Shown piece after piece: positions 25,316 to 34,543 of a stretch of DNA of 64,000 nucleotides (positions within the stretch are counted from its first letter, which is position 1; every line of letters begins with the position of its first letter). The notes under the pieces are model-generated. The model saw nothing but the letters and a program-made list of their open reading frames with translations. It was not told the DNA's origin and searched no databases. The DNA lies in the NCBI RefSeq assembly GCF_001425175.1, contig NZ_LMDV01000008.1, positions 915,494 to 979,493 on the forward strand, written 5' to 3'. Source of the stretch: Nocardioides sp. Root1257. GTDB taxonomy: Bacteria; Actinomycetota; Actinomycetes; Propionibacteriales; Nocardioidaceae. Made by a program: the position numbers and the translations under genes.

Positions 25316-26545
25316 CTACTTCGGTGCGCGGTAGGTGATCTCGAGGGCGTTCGCGACTCTCCTGAGGAAGCCGTCGGACGGCGTGTTGACCACCCGGTTG
25401 CGCCCCGCGGTGCCGCGGGCGACCATCGTCGACGATCCGCCTCCGTCGAGGTTGAGGGCCTGGTCGGCGCCCAGGTCGACCATCAGGTTGGCCAGCTCGA
25501 GCATCGTGTAGCCCCGGCTGCCGGCGCTGCGGCCGTCGACGACGAGGATCAGCACCTCGCCGGTGTCGCGGTCGATGCCCACCGCCGTGCGCGGGTGCAT
25601 CACCCGGTTGTCGACCACGTTGACGACGCCGTCGTCGACGAGCAGGTGGTTGCCGGTGATCGCCATCCGCGGGTCACCCTGGAGCCGCGCGCGGACGACG
25701 ACGCGGTCGCCGATGCGCAGCGACTTCAGCTGTCGTGCGCCGGCGCCGCGGCCGATCAGCATGCTGCCGCGCAGCGGCTTGCCGGGCTTGAGCTTCGTCG
25801 TCTTGCGGATGACCCGGTGGTTCTTGACCCAGACGGCGACGACGCCCTTGCGCTGGCCCTGCGTGACGGCGTACCCGGACGTCAGGCCCCAGCGGGGTGT
25901 GTAGAAGCCGACGCCGCCGACCGGGACGACGGGGGAGTTGTAGTGGGTGAGGGTGATCTCGGGGTGCTTGCGCACGCGGAGCACGAGAGGCAGCTCGCCG
26001 ATCGTGGGCCGGCCGCGGTGGTCGAGGTAGAAGGCGGAGTTCCAGCCGCTCGTCCGACCGTGCAGGACGCCGTGCTTGAGATCCTTGCCGAGCCCGAGCG
26101 GCGCCCCGGTGCGGCCGATGTCGTAGAAGTCGCCGTTGACGCCTGCCACGGCGCCGTCGACGGCCAGGATGTCGGGGACCGTCGCGACCCCCTTCACCGT
26201 GCCGGTGTCGGCGTAGTCGATCCGCAGGCCCGGGGTCCGCGGGTTCACGGTGAGCAGGTGCGCCTGGATCGGGCCGCGCGCGTCGGTCTGGGTCCACTGC
26301 GTGTAGGTGACCCCCGGGACGACCTCGCGGGTGACGTCGCCCTCCCGGCGCACCGGCGCCCAGCGCCCGGTGATGGTGGGGGCGATCCAGCCGGGCTCGT
26401 TGCCGGACGTGTGCTTCGGGTGCAGGACGCGCTGGTGCTTCGCCGGCTGCTGGGCAGCAGGGGAGGAGTCCTCCGCGAGAGCGGGGGCGCCGGCCACGAG
26501 GGCGCAGGTCAGGACTCCGACGAGGGCAGTGATCCGAGTGCGCAC
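25316..26545 (-). CDS. Secreted phosphodiester glycosidase (NAGPA-like) family protein
   Basis: 409 aa. A signal peptide (RTRITALVGVLTCALVAGAPALA) is followed by the NAGPA domain over most of the protein: VAGVNGDFYDIGRTGAPLG, RTAVGIDRDTGEVLILVVDGRS, LANLMVDLGADQALNLDGGGSSTM and NTPSDGFLRRVANAL. In the human uncovering enzyme this fold removes GlcNAc from a phosphodiester; bacterial members are thought to act on wall or exopolysaccharide phosphodiesters. GTG 26545 is chosen because TACCCT (26553-26558, minus strand) lies 7 nt upstream; an in-frame GTG at 26590 would put charged residues before the signal peptide. Confidence 0.87.
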   Translation of the reverse strand: MRTRITALVGVLTCALVAGAPALAEDSSPAAQQPAKHQRVLHPKHTSGNEPGWIAPTITGRWAPVRREGDVTREVVPGVTYTQWTQTDARGPIQAHLLTVNPRTPGLRIDYADTGTVKGVATVPDILAVDGAVAGVNGDFYDIGRTGAPLGLGKDLKHGVLHGRTSGWNSAFYLDHRGRPTIGELPLVLRVRKHPEITLTHYNSPVVPVGGVGFYTPRWGLTSGYAVTQGQRKGVVAVWVKNHRVIRKTTKLKPGKPLRGSMLIGRGAGARQLKSLRIGDRVVVRARLQGDPRMAITGNHLLVDDGVVNVVDNRVMHPRTAVGIDRDTGEVLILVVDGRSAGSRGYTMLELANLMVDLGADQALNLDGGGSSTMVARGTAGRNRVVNTPSDGFLRRVANALEITYRAPK

Positions 26546-26615
26546 CCGCCCCAGGGTAGGTCGGTTCCGGCGCGGTTCGGTCACGGGCACCCCGCGTGTC
26601 TTCTAGTGTCGGCTC
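26546..26615. promoter_or_regulatory. Divergent leaderless promoters, glycosidase and DNA methyltransferase
   Basis: The minus-strand box TACCCT occupies 26553-26558, 7 nt from GTG 26545. The plus-strand box TAGTGT occupies 26604-26609, 6 nt from GTG 26616. Neither start has an SD. Confidence 0.6.
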
Positions 26616-27812
26616 GTGGGCGAGGCGCAGAACGTGTTCGTCGAGGGCGACAACCTCGACGTCCTGCCCACGCTGCCGGCGCTCCTGGGGGCCGCGGTCG
26701 ACCTGGTCTACATCGACCCGCCGTACAACACCGGCAACGACTTCGCGTACGTCGACGACTTCCGCTCGGACGGCTCGCGGCGCAGCCGGCACCAGGCGTG
26801 GGTGGCGATGATGCGGCCTCGGCTGGGCGCCGCGCGTGACGTGCTCGCCGAGACCGGCGCGATCTTCGTGAGCATCGACGACAACGAGGTCGCGCACCTG
26901 CGCCTGCTGATGGACGAGGTCTTCGGCGAGGAGAACCTGCTGGCCCAGGTGGTCGTCAACCTGAACCCCAAGGGCCGCCAGCTCGGCAAGGGCTTCGCGA
27001 CCAACCACGAGTACGTCCTCGTCTACGCCCGCGACGCCCGGCGCACGGTCCTCGACGCGAGCAGCCCGGACGCCGTCGACGAGCGCGACTTCCCGCTGAC
27101 CACGCCGGACGGTCGGCGCTACCGGCACCTGCCGCTGCGCAACACCAACAAGAAGTTCAACCCGCTGACGGCGCGCACCCTGCACTTCGCGCTGTGGGGC
27201 GACCCCGGGAGCGGTCGGGTGAGCACCGCGCCCTTCGACGGCGCGGTCGAGATCGAGCCGGTGTTCGGTGACGGTCGGCCGGCGGTGTGGCGGTGGAGCC
27301 GACCGCTGATAGACGAGCGCCCCGACGACCTGGTCTGCCGGGTGGTGAAGGCGCGCGCCGGCGACCGTATCGACGTCTACCAGCGCGACTGGCTGCAGCG
27401 CGACGTCCCCGGCGGCCGGCGCAAGAAGCTGCGGACGATCTGGCTGGCCGAGGAGGTCGGCTCGACCGACACCGCGGTCGCCGAGCTCAAGGAGCTGGTC
27501 GGCCACGTCTTCGAGTCGCCGAAGCCGACCGGGCTGGTCCGCCGCATCCTCGGCACCATGCCGGACGACGCGCTCGTCCTCGACTTCTTCGCCGGCAGCG
27601 GCACCACGGGGCACGCCGTCGCCCTGCAGAACGCAGCCGATGGCGGCACCCGCCGGTGCGTGAGCGTCAACTCGGCCGAGCCGACCCGGCCGGGCTCCAA
27701 CGCCCACAGCGCCGGGCTGCTCACCGTCGCCGACATCACCCGCGCCCGGCTCCAGGCCGTCGCCGACACCGTCGGCGGCGGCTACGAGGAGCTCAGCCCT
27801 CCCCGGCCGTGA
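26616..27812 (+). CDS. Solitary DNA (adenine-N6 or N4-type) methyltransferase, type III Mod-like
   Basis: 398 aa. The catalytic motif IV is VYIDPPYNTGNDF (DPPY at residues 34-37), and the AdoMet motif I is LDFFAGSGTTGHAVALQN (about 322-338). This IV-before-I order is the beta class that includes type III Mod subunits, and GRQLGKGFATNHEYVLVYA is typical of them. Type III Mod proteins are usually 550-650 aa, so this one has a reduced target-recognition region. No Res or other restriction gene is adjacent; the neighbours are unrelated. It is probably an orphan methylase. GTG start, leaderless. Its 3' end overlaps the convergent LysR gene by 20 nt. Confidence 0.85.
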   Translation: MGEAQNVFVEGDNLDVLPTLPALLGAAVDLVYIDPPYNTGNDFAYVDDFRSDGSRRSRHQAWVAMMRPRLGAARDVLAETGAIFVSIDDNEVAHLRLLMDEVFGEENLLAQVVVNLNPKGRQLGKGFATNHEYVLVYARDARRTVLDASSPDAVDERDFPLTTPDGRRYRHLPLRNTNKKFNPLTARTLHFALWGDPGSGRVSTAPFDGAVEIEPVFGDGRPAVWRWSRPLIDERPDDLVCRVVKARAGDRIDVYQRDWLQRDVPGGRRKKLRTIWLAEEVGSTDTAVAELKELVGHVFESPKPTGLVRRILGTMPDDALVLDFFAGSGTTGHAVALQNAADGGTRRCVSVNSAEPTRPGSNAHSAGLLTVADITRARLQAVADTVGGGYEELSPPRP

Positions 27813-28662
27813 GCCGGTCGAGCAGCGCGCGGAGCGGGGGCCACCGGTCGCGGCCGCGGCGGGTTACGGCGTACGCCCGCATCGTGACGCGGGGGTCCCG
27901 GAGAGGCAGCACCCGGATGCCCCGGCGGGAGGCGCGCCCGTGCGGGAGCAGACCGATGCCGCGCCCGTCGACGATCAGGTCGTCGACCAGCTCCAGCGCG
28001 TCGATGCGGTGCACCACGCGCGGGGTGAACCCGGCCATCGAGGCGAGCGTGCGCAGCACCTCCTCGTCGGCGGTGTTGCGGGAGTTCACGATCCAGTCGC
28101 GCTGGGCGTACGACGCGAAGTCCGCCCGCCGCTCGCGCGCGGGCACGCCGAGCCCCCAGTCGACGCTCCAGAGCTCGGCGACCTGGTGGTCGCTGCGCCA
28201 CGACGCCGGCGCGAGCGTGTAGTCGTAGGTCAGCGCGAGGTCGATGTCGTCGCGACCGAGCAGGTCGAACGCCTCCGTCGGCTCGTGCTCGTGGATCCGG
28301 ACCTCGATGTCGGGGTGGATCCGGGCCAGGTCGTCCATGGCCGGGAGCAGCGAGCGCCTGATCGCGGTGGCGAACCCCGCCACCCGCACCACCCCGGCGG
28401 GCTTCGCGGCCGGGTCGAGGTCGAGCCGGGCCGCGTCGACGGCTGCGAGGATCGTGACCGCGTGCTCGGCGAGCCGGTGGCCGGCCGGGGTGAGCCGGAC
28501 CCGACGCCCGTCCGGCTCGACCAGGGGCGTCCCCGCCTCGCGGGCGAGCGCGGCGATGCCCTGGGACACCGCGGACGTCGTGGTGCCGAGCTCGGCCGCC
28601 ACCTCGTGCATGGAGCCCAGGCGGGACAGCTCGAGGAGCAGCCGCAGGCGCCGTACGTCCAT
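27793..28662 (-). CDS. LysR-family transcriptional regulator
   Basis: 289 aa. The N-terminal winged helix-turn-helix ([20 protein letters not shown], then [16 protein letters not shown]) is followed by a substrate-binding domain ([19 protein letters not shown]). It is divergent from a DMT-family exporter with an 83-nt gap that holds a CGTTCA/TGAACG palindrome. That arrangement suggests the regulator controls the exporter and itself, probably in response to an exported metabolite. Confidence 0.88.
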   Translation of the reverse strand: MDVRRLRLLLELSRLGSMHEVAAELGTTTSAVSQGIAALAREAGTPLVEPDGRRVRLTPAGHRLAEHAVTILAAVDAARLDLDPAAKPAGVVRVAGFATAIRRSLLPAMDDLARIHPDIEVRIHEHEPTEAFDLLGRDDIDLALTYDYTLAPASWRSDHQVAELWSVDWGLGVPARERRADFASYAQRDWIVNSRNTADEEVLRTLASMAGFTPRVVHRIDALELVDDLIVDGRGIGLLPHGRASRRGIRVLPLRDPRVTMRAYAVTRRGRDRWPPLRALLDRLTAGEG

Positions 28663-28670
28663 CGGGTCAT

Positions 28671-28689
28671 CGTTCAGGGTTGGTGAACG
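28671..28689. promoter_or_regulatory. Likely LysR operator (CGTTCA-N7-TGAACG)
   Basis: A perfect 6-bp inverted repeat with a 7-nt spacer lies in the gap between the LysR gene and the DMT exporter. Inside it TCA-N7-TGA gives the T-N11-A pattern of LysR binding sites. Confidence 0.6.
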
Positions 28690-28745
28690 GTTTGTCCAGC
28701 AAAGTCACGTGGACGTGGACGGTCGGTGCGGTCTCTACTGGCGAC

Positions 28746-29636
28746 ATGAACACCAGGAGCGGCGCCTCGATGGCGATGATCTCGATGTTGTGCGTCCAGC
28801 TCGGCCTGGCCGTCTCGGTCGGCCTGATCGACCAGATCGGTGCCGAGGGCGCCGCGTGGCTCCGACTGGTCTGGGCCGGCGCGCTGATGCTGCTGATCGT
28901 GCGGCCGCGACCGTCGTCGTTCAGCCGCGAGGCGCTGCGGGCGGGGATCGCGCTCGGCGTGGTCACCGCCGGGCTGACCCTGCTCTTCATGGCGGCGGTC
29001 GCGCGGCTGCCGCTGGGCACGGCCAGCGCGCTGGAGTTCCTCGGGCCGCTCGGGGTGGCGGTCGTGCGCAGCCGGGGGACCGGCCGGCTGTGGGCGCTGC
29101 TCGCCGCCGTCGGCGTGCTGTGCCTGACCGAGCCGTGGGCGGGCAGCGCCGACCCGGTCGGCGTCGCCTACGCGCTGGGCGCGGCCGCCTGCTGGGCGGC
29201 GTACATCCTGCTGACCCAGCGGGTCGGGGACCAGGTCAGCGGCATCGCCGGACTGGCGGTCTCGATGCCGGTCGCGGCGCTCGTCGCAACGGTCGTCGCC
29301 GGGCCGGGCGTCGTGGGGCGCCTGACGCCCGAGCTGCTGCTGGCCGGCCTGGGCCTCGCGATCCTGCTGCCCGTGGTGCCCTTCACCCTCGAGCTGCTCG
29401 CGCTGCGGCGGCTCACCGCCGGCGCCTTCGGCACGCTGATGGCCCTCGAGCCGGCGTTCGCGCTGGTCATCGGGTTCGTGGCGCTGCAACAGGTCCCGCA
29501 CCTGCTCGGCGTCGTGGGCGTCGGCTTCGTCGTCGCCGCCGGCATCGGCGCCGAGCGCAGCGGGTCGCGCGAGGAGGCCTCAGACGCCGGCGGCGCGCTC
29601 GAGGGCCGTGACCTCGTCGTCCAGGTGCATCAGTAG
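28746..29636 (+). CDS. DMT (EamA) family exporter
   Basis: 296 aa with about 10 membrane helices in two EamA repeats ([21 protein letters not shown] opens the second). RhtA-type threonine/homoserine exporters have the same pattern, including the closing [20 protein letters not shown] 28746 is chosen because the first helix follows at once; an upstream in-frame ATG at 28680 would run through the operator. The last 57 nt overlap the convergent acyltransferase gene. Confidence 0.85.
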   Translation: MNTRSGASMAMISMLCVQLGLAVSVGLIDQIGAEGAAWLRLVWAGALMLLIVRPRPSSFSREALRAGIALGVVTAGLTLLFMAAVARLPLGTASALEFLGPLGVAVVRSRGTGRLWALLAAVGVLCLTEPWAGSADPVGVAYALGAAACWAAYILLTQRVGDQVSGIAGLAVSMPVAALVATVVAGPGVVGRLTPELLLAGLGLAILLPVVPFTLELLALRRLTAGAFGTLMALEPAFALVIGFVALQQVPHLLGVVGVGFVVAAGIGAERSGSREEASDAGGALEGRDLVVQVHQ

Positions 29637-30989
29637 CCGCTGCAGGTGCGGCACGGTCCGGCGGCAGCCGATCAGCCCGAAGCCCAGGTTGCCGTCGTAC
29701 GAGATGCAGGTGATGTTGAGCGCCATCCCGTTGATCGGGATCGACAGCGGGTAGTGCCCGACCAGCTTGGCGCCGTTCCAGTACTGCGTCGCGCGCGGTC
29801 CCGGGACGTTGCTGATGATCAGGTTGTACGGCGGCCGCACGAGCCCCGACATCCGCAGCATCGGCGCGGCGATCGCCGGTGCCTGGCCGAGCGCGCTCAT
29901 CGCCATGATCTGCAGGGGCGTCATCGTGGACAGCGCCTCCTTGCCGTCGAGCATGGCGGCGTGGATGACGGTGAGCCGGTCGGCCGGGTCCTCGAGGTCG
30001 GTGCCGAGCTGGCACATCACCGAGCCGACGGCGTTGCCGCCCTCGGTCGAGGCGATGTGGGACTCCTTGGCCTTCAGGCCGATCGGCACCATCGCGACGA
30101 GCGAGGTCTCCGGGAGGGCGTCGAGCTCCAGCAGGTAGCGGCGTACGGCGCCGCCGCACATCGCCAGCACGACGTCGTTGATGGTGGTGCCGGTCGCCTT
30201 GCCGATGGCCTGCAGGCGGGCGATCGGCCAGTCCTGCGCGGCGAAGCGGCGGGAGCCGGTGATCTTCTGGTTGAAGATCGTGCGCGGTGCGTAGAGCGAG
30301 AGCGCCGACGTCTCGTTGCGCACGCCCTTGGTGATCGTCTTGATGAGCGCGCCCGGCATGCCGGCGGCCTCGGCGGTGATGCCGAGTGCGGAGCGCAGCG
30401 CCTGGGTGGGGATCTCGGTGAGGCCGCCGCTCTCCGTGTCCGGCTTCGGCGTGCGCGGGCGGTCGCGCCGGGTGCGCGCGTCCCACGGGGGCGGCATCTC
30501 GCGCAGGTCGGGGTCGGGGGTCAGCGTGCTCTGCACCAGCCGCATCGCCGAGACGCCGTCGACCAGGGCGTGGTGGACCTTCGTGTAGAGCGCCACCCGT
30601 CCGTCGCGCAGGCCCTCGATCACGTGCGCCTCCCACAGCGGGCGCTCCCACGCGAGCCGGGTCCCGTGCAGGCGGCCGCTCAGGTCGAGCAGCTCACGGA
30701 TCCGGCCCGGCTGCGGCAGCGCGCTGTGCCGGATGTGGTGGTCGATGTCGAACTGCTCGTCCTCCACCCAGGTCAGCTGGGCAGCGGTCGAGAGGGAGCG
30801 GTGCGGCCGCTTGAGGAAGAGCGGCGCGATCTCGTCGACGTCGCGCATCGAGTCGTACATCTCGCGTCCGTAGCCGCGCCCCGCGCCCTCGGGCTTCTCG
30901 AAGAGCTGGAGCCCGCCGACGTGCATCGGCATCGAGCGGTTCTCGACGAGGAGGAATGCCGTCCCCGTCGGATCGATCAGCGAGCCCAC
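29580..30989 (-). CDS. Wax ester synthase/diacylglycerol acyltransferase (WS/DGAT)
   Basis: 469 aa, normal length. The catalytic HHxxxDG is [16 protein letters not shown] (about residues 132-138), and [25 protein letters not shown] is the family N-terminus. Further marks are [12 protein letters not shown] and [21 protein letters not shown] near the end. It transfers acyl-CoA to diacylglycerol or a long-chain alcohol to make storage lipid. GTG 30989 is chosen because GAGGGG lies 4 nt upstream; GTG 31001 is an alternative. Confidence 0.92.
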   Translation of the reverse strand: MGSLIDPTGTAFLLVENRSMPMHVGGLQLFEKPEGAGRGYGREMYDSMRDVDEIAPLFLKRPHRSLSTAAQLTWVEDEQFDIDHHIRHSALPQPGRIRELLDLSGRLHGTRLAWERPLWEAHVIEGLRDGRVALYTKVHHALVDGVSAMRLVQSTLTPDPDLREMPPPWDARTRRDRPRTPKPDTESGGLTEIPTQALRSALGITAEAAGMPGALIKTITKGVRNETSALSLYAPRTIFNQKITGSRRFAAQDWPIARLQAIGKATGTTINDVVLAMCGGAVRRYLLELDALPETSLVAMVPIGLKAKESHIASTEGGNAVGSVMCQLGTDLEDPADRLTVIHAAMLDGKEALSTMTPLQIMAMSALGQAPAIAAPMLRMSGLVRPPYNLIISNVPGPRATQYWNGAKLVGHYPLSIPINGMALNITCISYDGNLGFGLIGCRRTVPHLQRLLMHLDDEVTALERAAGV

Positions 30990-31077
30990 GTCGCCCCTCA
31001 CGTTTGGTGTGGCGTCGAGTGTGGCGTGCCGTGACCGTCGCCACAAGGAGGTAGCGCGTTCTGGTCGTGCGCCTGCC

Positions 31078-32421
31078 TCAGGGCTTCGTCTTGCCCGGCT
31101 TGTGGCCCTTCGCCTTCTGGGGGCCGTGGGCCTTCGGCGGCTTCGGGCCCTTCGGGTGCGCCTTCGGCTTCGGGGCGGGGTGCTGGGTGCTGGGCGGAGG
31201 AGGAGTGGTCACGGCGACGGTCGGGGACGGCGTCGGCGTGGTCGCGACCGGTCCCGTGGAGACGCGCAGCACGACCGTGGGAGGGTCGGCGCCGTCGTAC
31301 GAGCCGGGTCCGGGGGACTGGCGCAGCACGACACCGCGAGCGGCGGTCCCCTCCACGGGACGGCGTACGACGGTGAAGCCCGCGGCCTCGAGCTTCCGCG
31401 TGGCGGCAGCGACCTGCTCGCCGCGCACGGACGGCACGGCGAGGTCGGCGGACGCGGCGGTCGGGGTCGTCGGGTCGCCCGTGAGGACGGCGGCGACCCC
31501 GCCGACCGTGAGGAGGAGGACTGCTGCCGCGGCGATCCCGGCGAGACGACGCCGGTCCCACCGTCGCGGTGTCGTCGGGGCCGACAGCAGGACCGTCGGC
31601 TCCTGGTCCAACGTCGCAACGGCCGCAGTGACCTCCGCCGCCGTCGGGCGGTCGGCGGGCTCCGTGGCCATCATCCGGGTGACCAGCATCCGCAGCGGGG
31701 CGGGCACCTCGGCACCCAGCGGCGGCGGCTCGTCGTGGAGGCGGGCGAGCAGGGTCGCCGCCTGGGTCTCGCGCCGGAACGGCGACGTCGCGCTCAGGCA
31801 CTGGTGGGCGACGATGCCGAGCGCAAAGATGTCGGAGGCGGCGGTGGCCCGTTGCCCGCGCACCTGCTCGGGGCTGAGGTAGTCGGCCGACCCGATGATC
31901 TGGCCGGTCTCGGTCAGCGGCTCCATGGTGTCGGAGCGGGCGACCCCGAAGTCGACCAGCACGGCCCGGCCGCTGCTGGTGACGAGGATGTTCGACGGCT
32001 TGAGGTCGCGGTGCACGATGCCCGCCGCGTGGGCGACGACGAGCGCCTGCGCGACGTCGTCGAGGAGCGCGCCGACCGTCGCGGCGGGCAGCGAGCCCCG
32101 CTCGCGCAGCACCCCGGAGAGCGGCGTGCCCTCGACGTACTGCATGACGACGTACGGCGTCGGGCCGCCCTCGCCGGGCTCCTCGCCGTAGTCGAAGACC
32201 TGGACGATGCCGGGATGCTGCAGTGCACCCGCGAACCGGGCCTCGGCCTGGAGTCGGGCGCGGGTGACGTCGTCGACCTCGCGACCCTGGTGGAGCAGCT
32301 TGACGGCGACCGTCCGATCCAGGCGGAGGTCGTGGGCGCGGTAGACGGCACCCATGCCGCCCGACCCGATGTGGTCGGTCAGCTCGTACCTGCCGTCCAG
32401 CAGGTCTCCGGGCGCGCGCAT
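31078..32421 (-). CDS. Ser/Thr protein kinase with one PASTA domain and Lys/Pro-rich tail
   Basis: 447 aa. The kinase domain (about 10-275) has the Gly loop GSGGMGAVYRAHD, VAVKLL lysine, IVHRDLKPSNIL catalytic loop, DFGVARSD and the activation segment SADYLSPEQV. A membrane helix follows near 295-315 (LAGIAAAAVLLLTVGGVAAVL), then one PASTA repeat (VPSVRGEQVAAATRKLEAAG). The last 45 residues are a very basic Pro/Lys tail (KPKAHPKGPKPPKAHGPQ) that would lie outside the cell. PknB-type kinases usually carry three or four PASTA repeats; this has one. ATG 32421 fits the kinase domain start. Confidence 0.9.
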   Translation of the reverse strand: MRAPGDLLDGRYELTDHIGSGGMGAVYRAHDLRLDRTVAVKLLHQGREVDDVTRARLQAEARFAGALQHPGIVQVFDYGEEPGEGGPTPYVVMQYVEGTPLSGVLRERGSLPAATVGALLDDVAQALVVAHAAGIVHRDLKPSNILVTSSGRAVLVDFGVARSDTMEPLTETGQIIGSADYLSPEQVRGQRATAASDIFALGIVAHQCLSATSPFRRETQAATLLARLHDEPPPLGAEVPAPLRMLVTRMMATEPADRPTAAEVTAAVATLDQEPTVLLSAPTTPRRWDRRRLAGIAAAAVLLLTVGGVAAVLTGDPTTPTAASADLAVPSVRGEQVAAATRKLEAAGFTVVRRPVEGTAARGVVLRQSPGPGSYDGADPPTVVLRVSTGPVATTPTPSPTVAVTTPPPPSTQHPAPKPKAHPKGPKPPKAHGPQKAKGHKPGKTKP

Positions 32422-32522
32422 CGTCACGTCTGGCCGTGTACCCACTCGGCGGGCGCGCCGAACGACCCGCAGGGGTGTAACGCTGTGGCGGCCGTGAACG
32501 CTGAGGGAGGTAGTGCCCATGC

Positions 32523-32544
32523 GTCCCACCAGTCACGGTGGGAC
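32523..32544 (+). promoter_or_regulatory. Leader hairpin upstream of secreted protein gene
   Basis: GTCCCACC and GGTGGGAC form a perfect 8-bp stem with a 6-nt loop, ending 20 nt before ATG 32565. The leader after it (GACCCTCGGGGGAGATCC) resembles those of the next two secreted-protein genes. Confidence 0.45.
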
Positions 32545-32564
32545 CTGACCCTCGGGGGAGATCC

Positions 32565-34442
32565 ATGCGTCCACGGACGTCACGCACCGCCGTCCTCACC
32601 ACCGTCGCGCTCGCCGCGACGCTCCTGGCATTCACACCTCCGGCGTCGGCCGCGCCGACCTGGGTGGACACGCCCGACATCGTCGGCACCGGCGACCAGG
32701 TCCGCCAGCTGCACGCGTCCGGGACCAGCCTGGCCTGGGTCGACACCGCGAACGACGACGTCGTCGAGGCGGTCCGCAAGCCGGGCGAGGCCTGGTCCGC
32801 CCCCATCGTGCTCGCGAGCCCGGGCGCCACGCCTCGCATCGAGATGACGGACGGCTCGACCGTCTACTTCCGCGTCGGCACGTCGCTGCGGAGGGTGACG
32901 CTGGACCCGTCGACCCTCGCGCCGACGGCTCCCACCGAGATGACGGCGTCGTACGTGCCGGGGACGCTCGCCTCCTTCGGCGACCTGCCCACGTGGGCCG
33001 AGGACCTCGGGGGTGGGCAGCAGCGGATCGTCGCCCAGAACGGCTCGACCCTGCAGGTCGTGCGCCCGGCCGCCGCGGTGACCTACCGCGAGGTCGTCGG
33101 TGGGTTCGCCCCCGGTGACCACGGCCAGCTGGCCTGGGTCGAGGAGGCAGCAGGCGGCGCCCAGCAGCTCTTCACCGAGCACTGGAACGGCCAGCCCGCG
33201 CTGCTCGGGGACACCGGGTCGACGTACGCCGACCTCGACTTCAGCAGCTCCGGCGACCTGACCTGGGTCCAGACGACCGGCGCGACGCCGGCACGAGTGC
33301 GCGCCGCCCAGGTCGCGTCCGACGGCGTGGCCTGGACCGCGGTGGACGTGCCGGGCGGACCGGGTGCGGCGGCGGACCCGTCGGTCGGTCGGTTCGCCAA
33401 CGGCGGCCGCGTGCTCGTCTGGCGCGAGCAGGACGGCGGCACCTGGTCGGTGCGGTCCTCCACCGCGCCGGCGCGCGGTGGCAAGTGGGCCGCCGCGGCC
33501 ACACTGGCGACCGGATCGGGCTCGCTCGCGCCCGACACGTACTCCTCGGGCTCCGGCTACACCGGTCAGCTCGCGTCCTGGTGCCGCCCGGACACGACCG
33601 GCTGCACGATGCAGGGGGCGTTCCGTGCTCCCGGCTCTGCCGGCGCCTGGGGTGCGGTGACCGACCTCGGCACCGTCGCCGACGCTGCCGACGCCCGCCT
33701 GGGGCGCCTCGCGGACGAGTCGTCCCCGACTGCCTGGACGGGTGCCGGTGACGACATCCGGATCAGCGTCAACGACCACACCGCACCGGTGACGACGTCG
33801 CAGGGCTCGACCGCCGTGGCCCTGGACAACGTGCTGCCCGCGACGTGGTCGGCCGTCGACGACTGGAGCGCGGTCGCGTCGTACCGGCTCCAGGTCGCCG
33901 ACGTCGGTCCCCGCGACGACAGCGGTCGGCTGAGCTGGCGCGACGCGTCGGCGGCCACGACCGCGACCGAGCGCAAGCTCCGGGTCGCGCGGGGAGCCAC
34001 GCGGTGCTACCGGGTGTTCGCCACCGACGCAGTCGGCAACGCCGAGTCGGGCGCCGACGAGCACTGCACGACGGCCCCGCTGGACGACCGCGACCTGCGC
34101 CGCTCCACCGGGTGGGAGGCGGTCAGCGACGCCAAGAGCTACCGGAGCACTCTGATGCGCACCAAGCAGCGCGGGGCGAAGCTGGCGTACAGCAACTACC
34201 CGTTCAACAGCGTGAAGCTCCTCTTCCGTCGGTTCCCCCGCGGTGGGACGGTCGAGATCCTGCTCTCCGGTCAGCACGTGCGGACCCTGAGCACGGCGGG
34301 CGCCGCGATGCGTGAGGTCGCGCTGCCGGCCAGCCGGCCCGACCTGGGCAACCGCGACCGCATCCTGCAGATCCGGGTCGTCTCGAAGGGACGCCTGGTG
34401 CTCATCGACGGGGTCATCCCGCCGACCAACCCGCAGCGGTGA
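32565..34442 (+). CDS. Large secreted beta-rich protein, function unknown
   Basis: 625 aa. A signal peptide spans about residues 1-30 (RTAVLTTVALAATLLAFTPPASA). Residues about 35-390 contain repeated short strands with Trp (LAWVDTANDDVVEAV, LTWVQTTGATPARV, VLVWREQDGGTWSV) and probably form a beta-propeller. A fibronectin-III-like section follows (WSAVDDWSAVASYRLQVAD, then RCYRVFATDAVGN, about 425-510), then a jelly-roll-like end. No catalytic motif is evident. SD GGGGAG is 4 nt before ATG 32565. It may bind a surface or polymer. Confidence 0.72.
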   Translation: MRPRTSRTAVLTTVALAATLLAFTPPASAAPTWVDTPDIVGTGDQVRQLHASGTSLAWVDTANDDVVEAVRKPGEAWSAPIVLASPGATPRIEMTDGSTVYFRVGTSLRRVTLDPSTLAPTAPTEMTASYVPGTLASFGDLPTWAEDLGGGQQRIVAQNGSTLQVVRPAAAVTYREVVGGFAPGDHGQLAWVEEAAGGAQQLFTEHWNGQPALLGDTGSTYADLDFSSSGDLTWVQTTGATPARVRAAQVASDGVAWTAVDVPGGPGAAADPSVGRFANGGRVLVWREQDGGTWSVRSSTAPARGGKWAAAATLATGSGSLAPDTYSSGSGYTGQLASWCRPDTTGCTMQGAFRAPGSAGAWGAVTDLGTVADAADARLGRLADESSPTAWTGAGDDIRISVNDHTAPVTTSQGSTAVALDNVLPATWSAVDDWSAVASYRLQVADVGPRDDSGRLSWRDASAATTATERKLRVARGATRCYRVFATDAVGNAESGADEHCTTAPLDDRDLRRSTGWEAVSDAKSYRSTLMRTKQRGAKLAYSNYPFNSVKLLFRRFPRGGTVEILLSGQHVRTLSTAGAAMREVALPASRPDLGNRDRILQIRVVSKGRLVLIDGVIPPTNPQR

Positions 34443-34491
34443 CCGGCCCGACCTCCTGATGCAAGGGGTTTCACCGTTGCGGTGAGACCGG

Positions 34492-34538
34492 CTCCCGGGA
34501 TGGGGTCGAGGTGACCAACCTCGGCCTCATCTCGGGAG
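34492..34538 (+). promoter_or_regulatory. 21-pair leader hairpin containing the SD of the HNH nuclease gene
   Basis: Bases 34492-34512 pair with 34518-34538 without a break around a GACCA loop. Three of the 21 pairs are G-U type, which pair in RNA but not in DNA. The 3' arm holds the SD (GGGAG, 34534-34538), 5 nt before ATG 34544. This suggests translational control. A terminator for the previous gene is the alternative, but no T run follows. Confidence 0.6.
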
Positions 34539-34543
34539 ATCCC

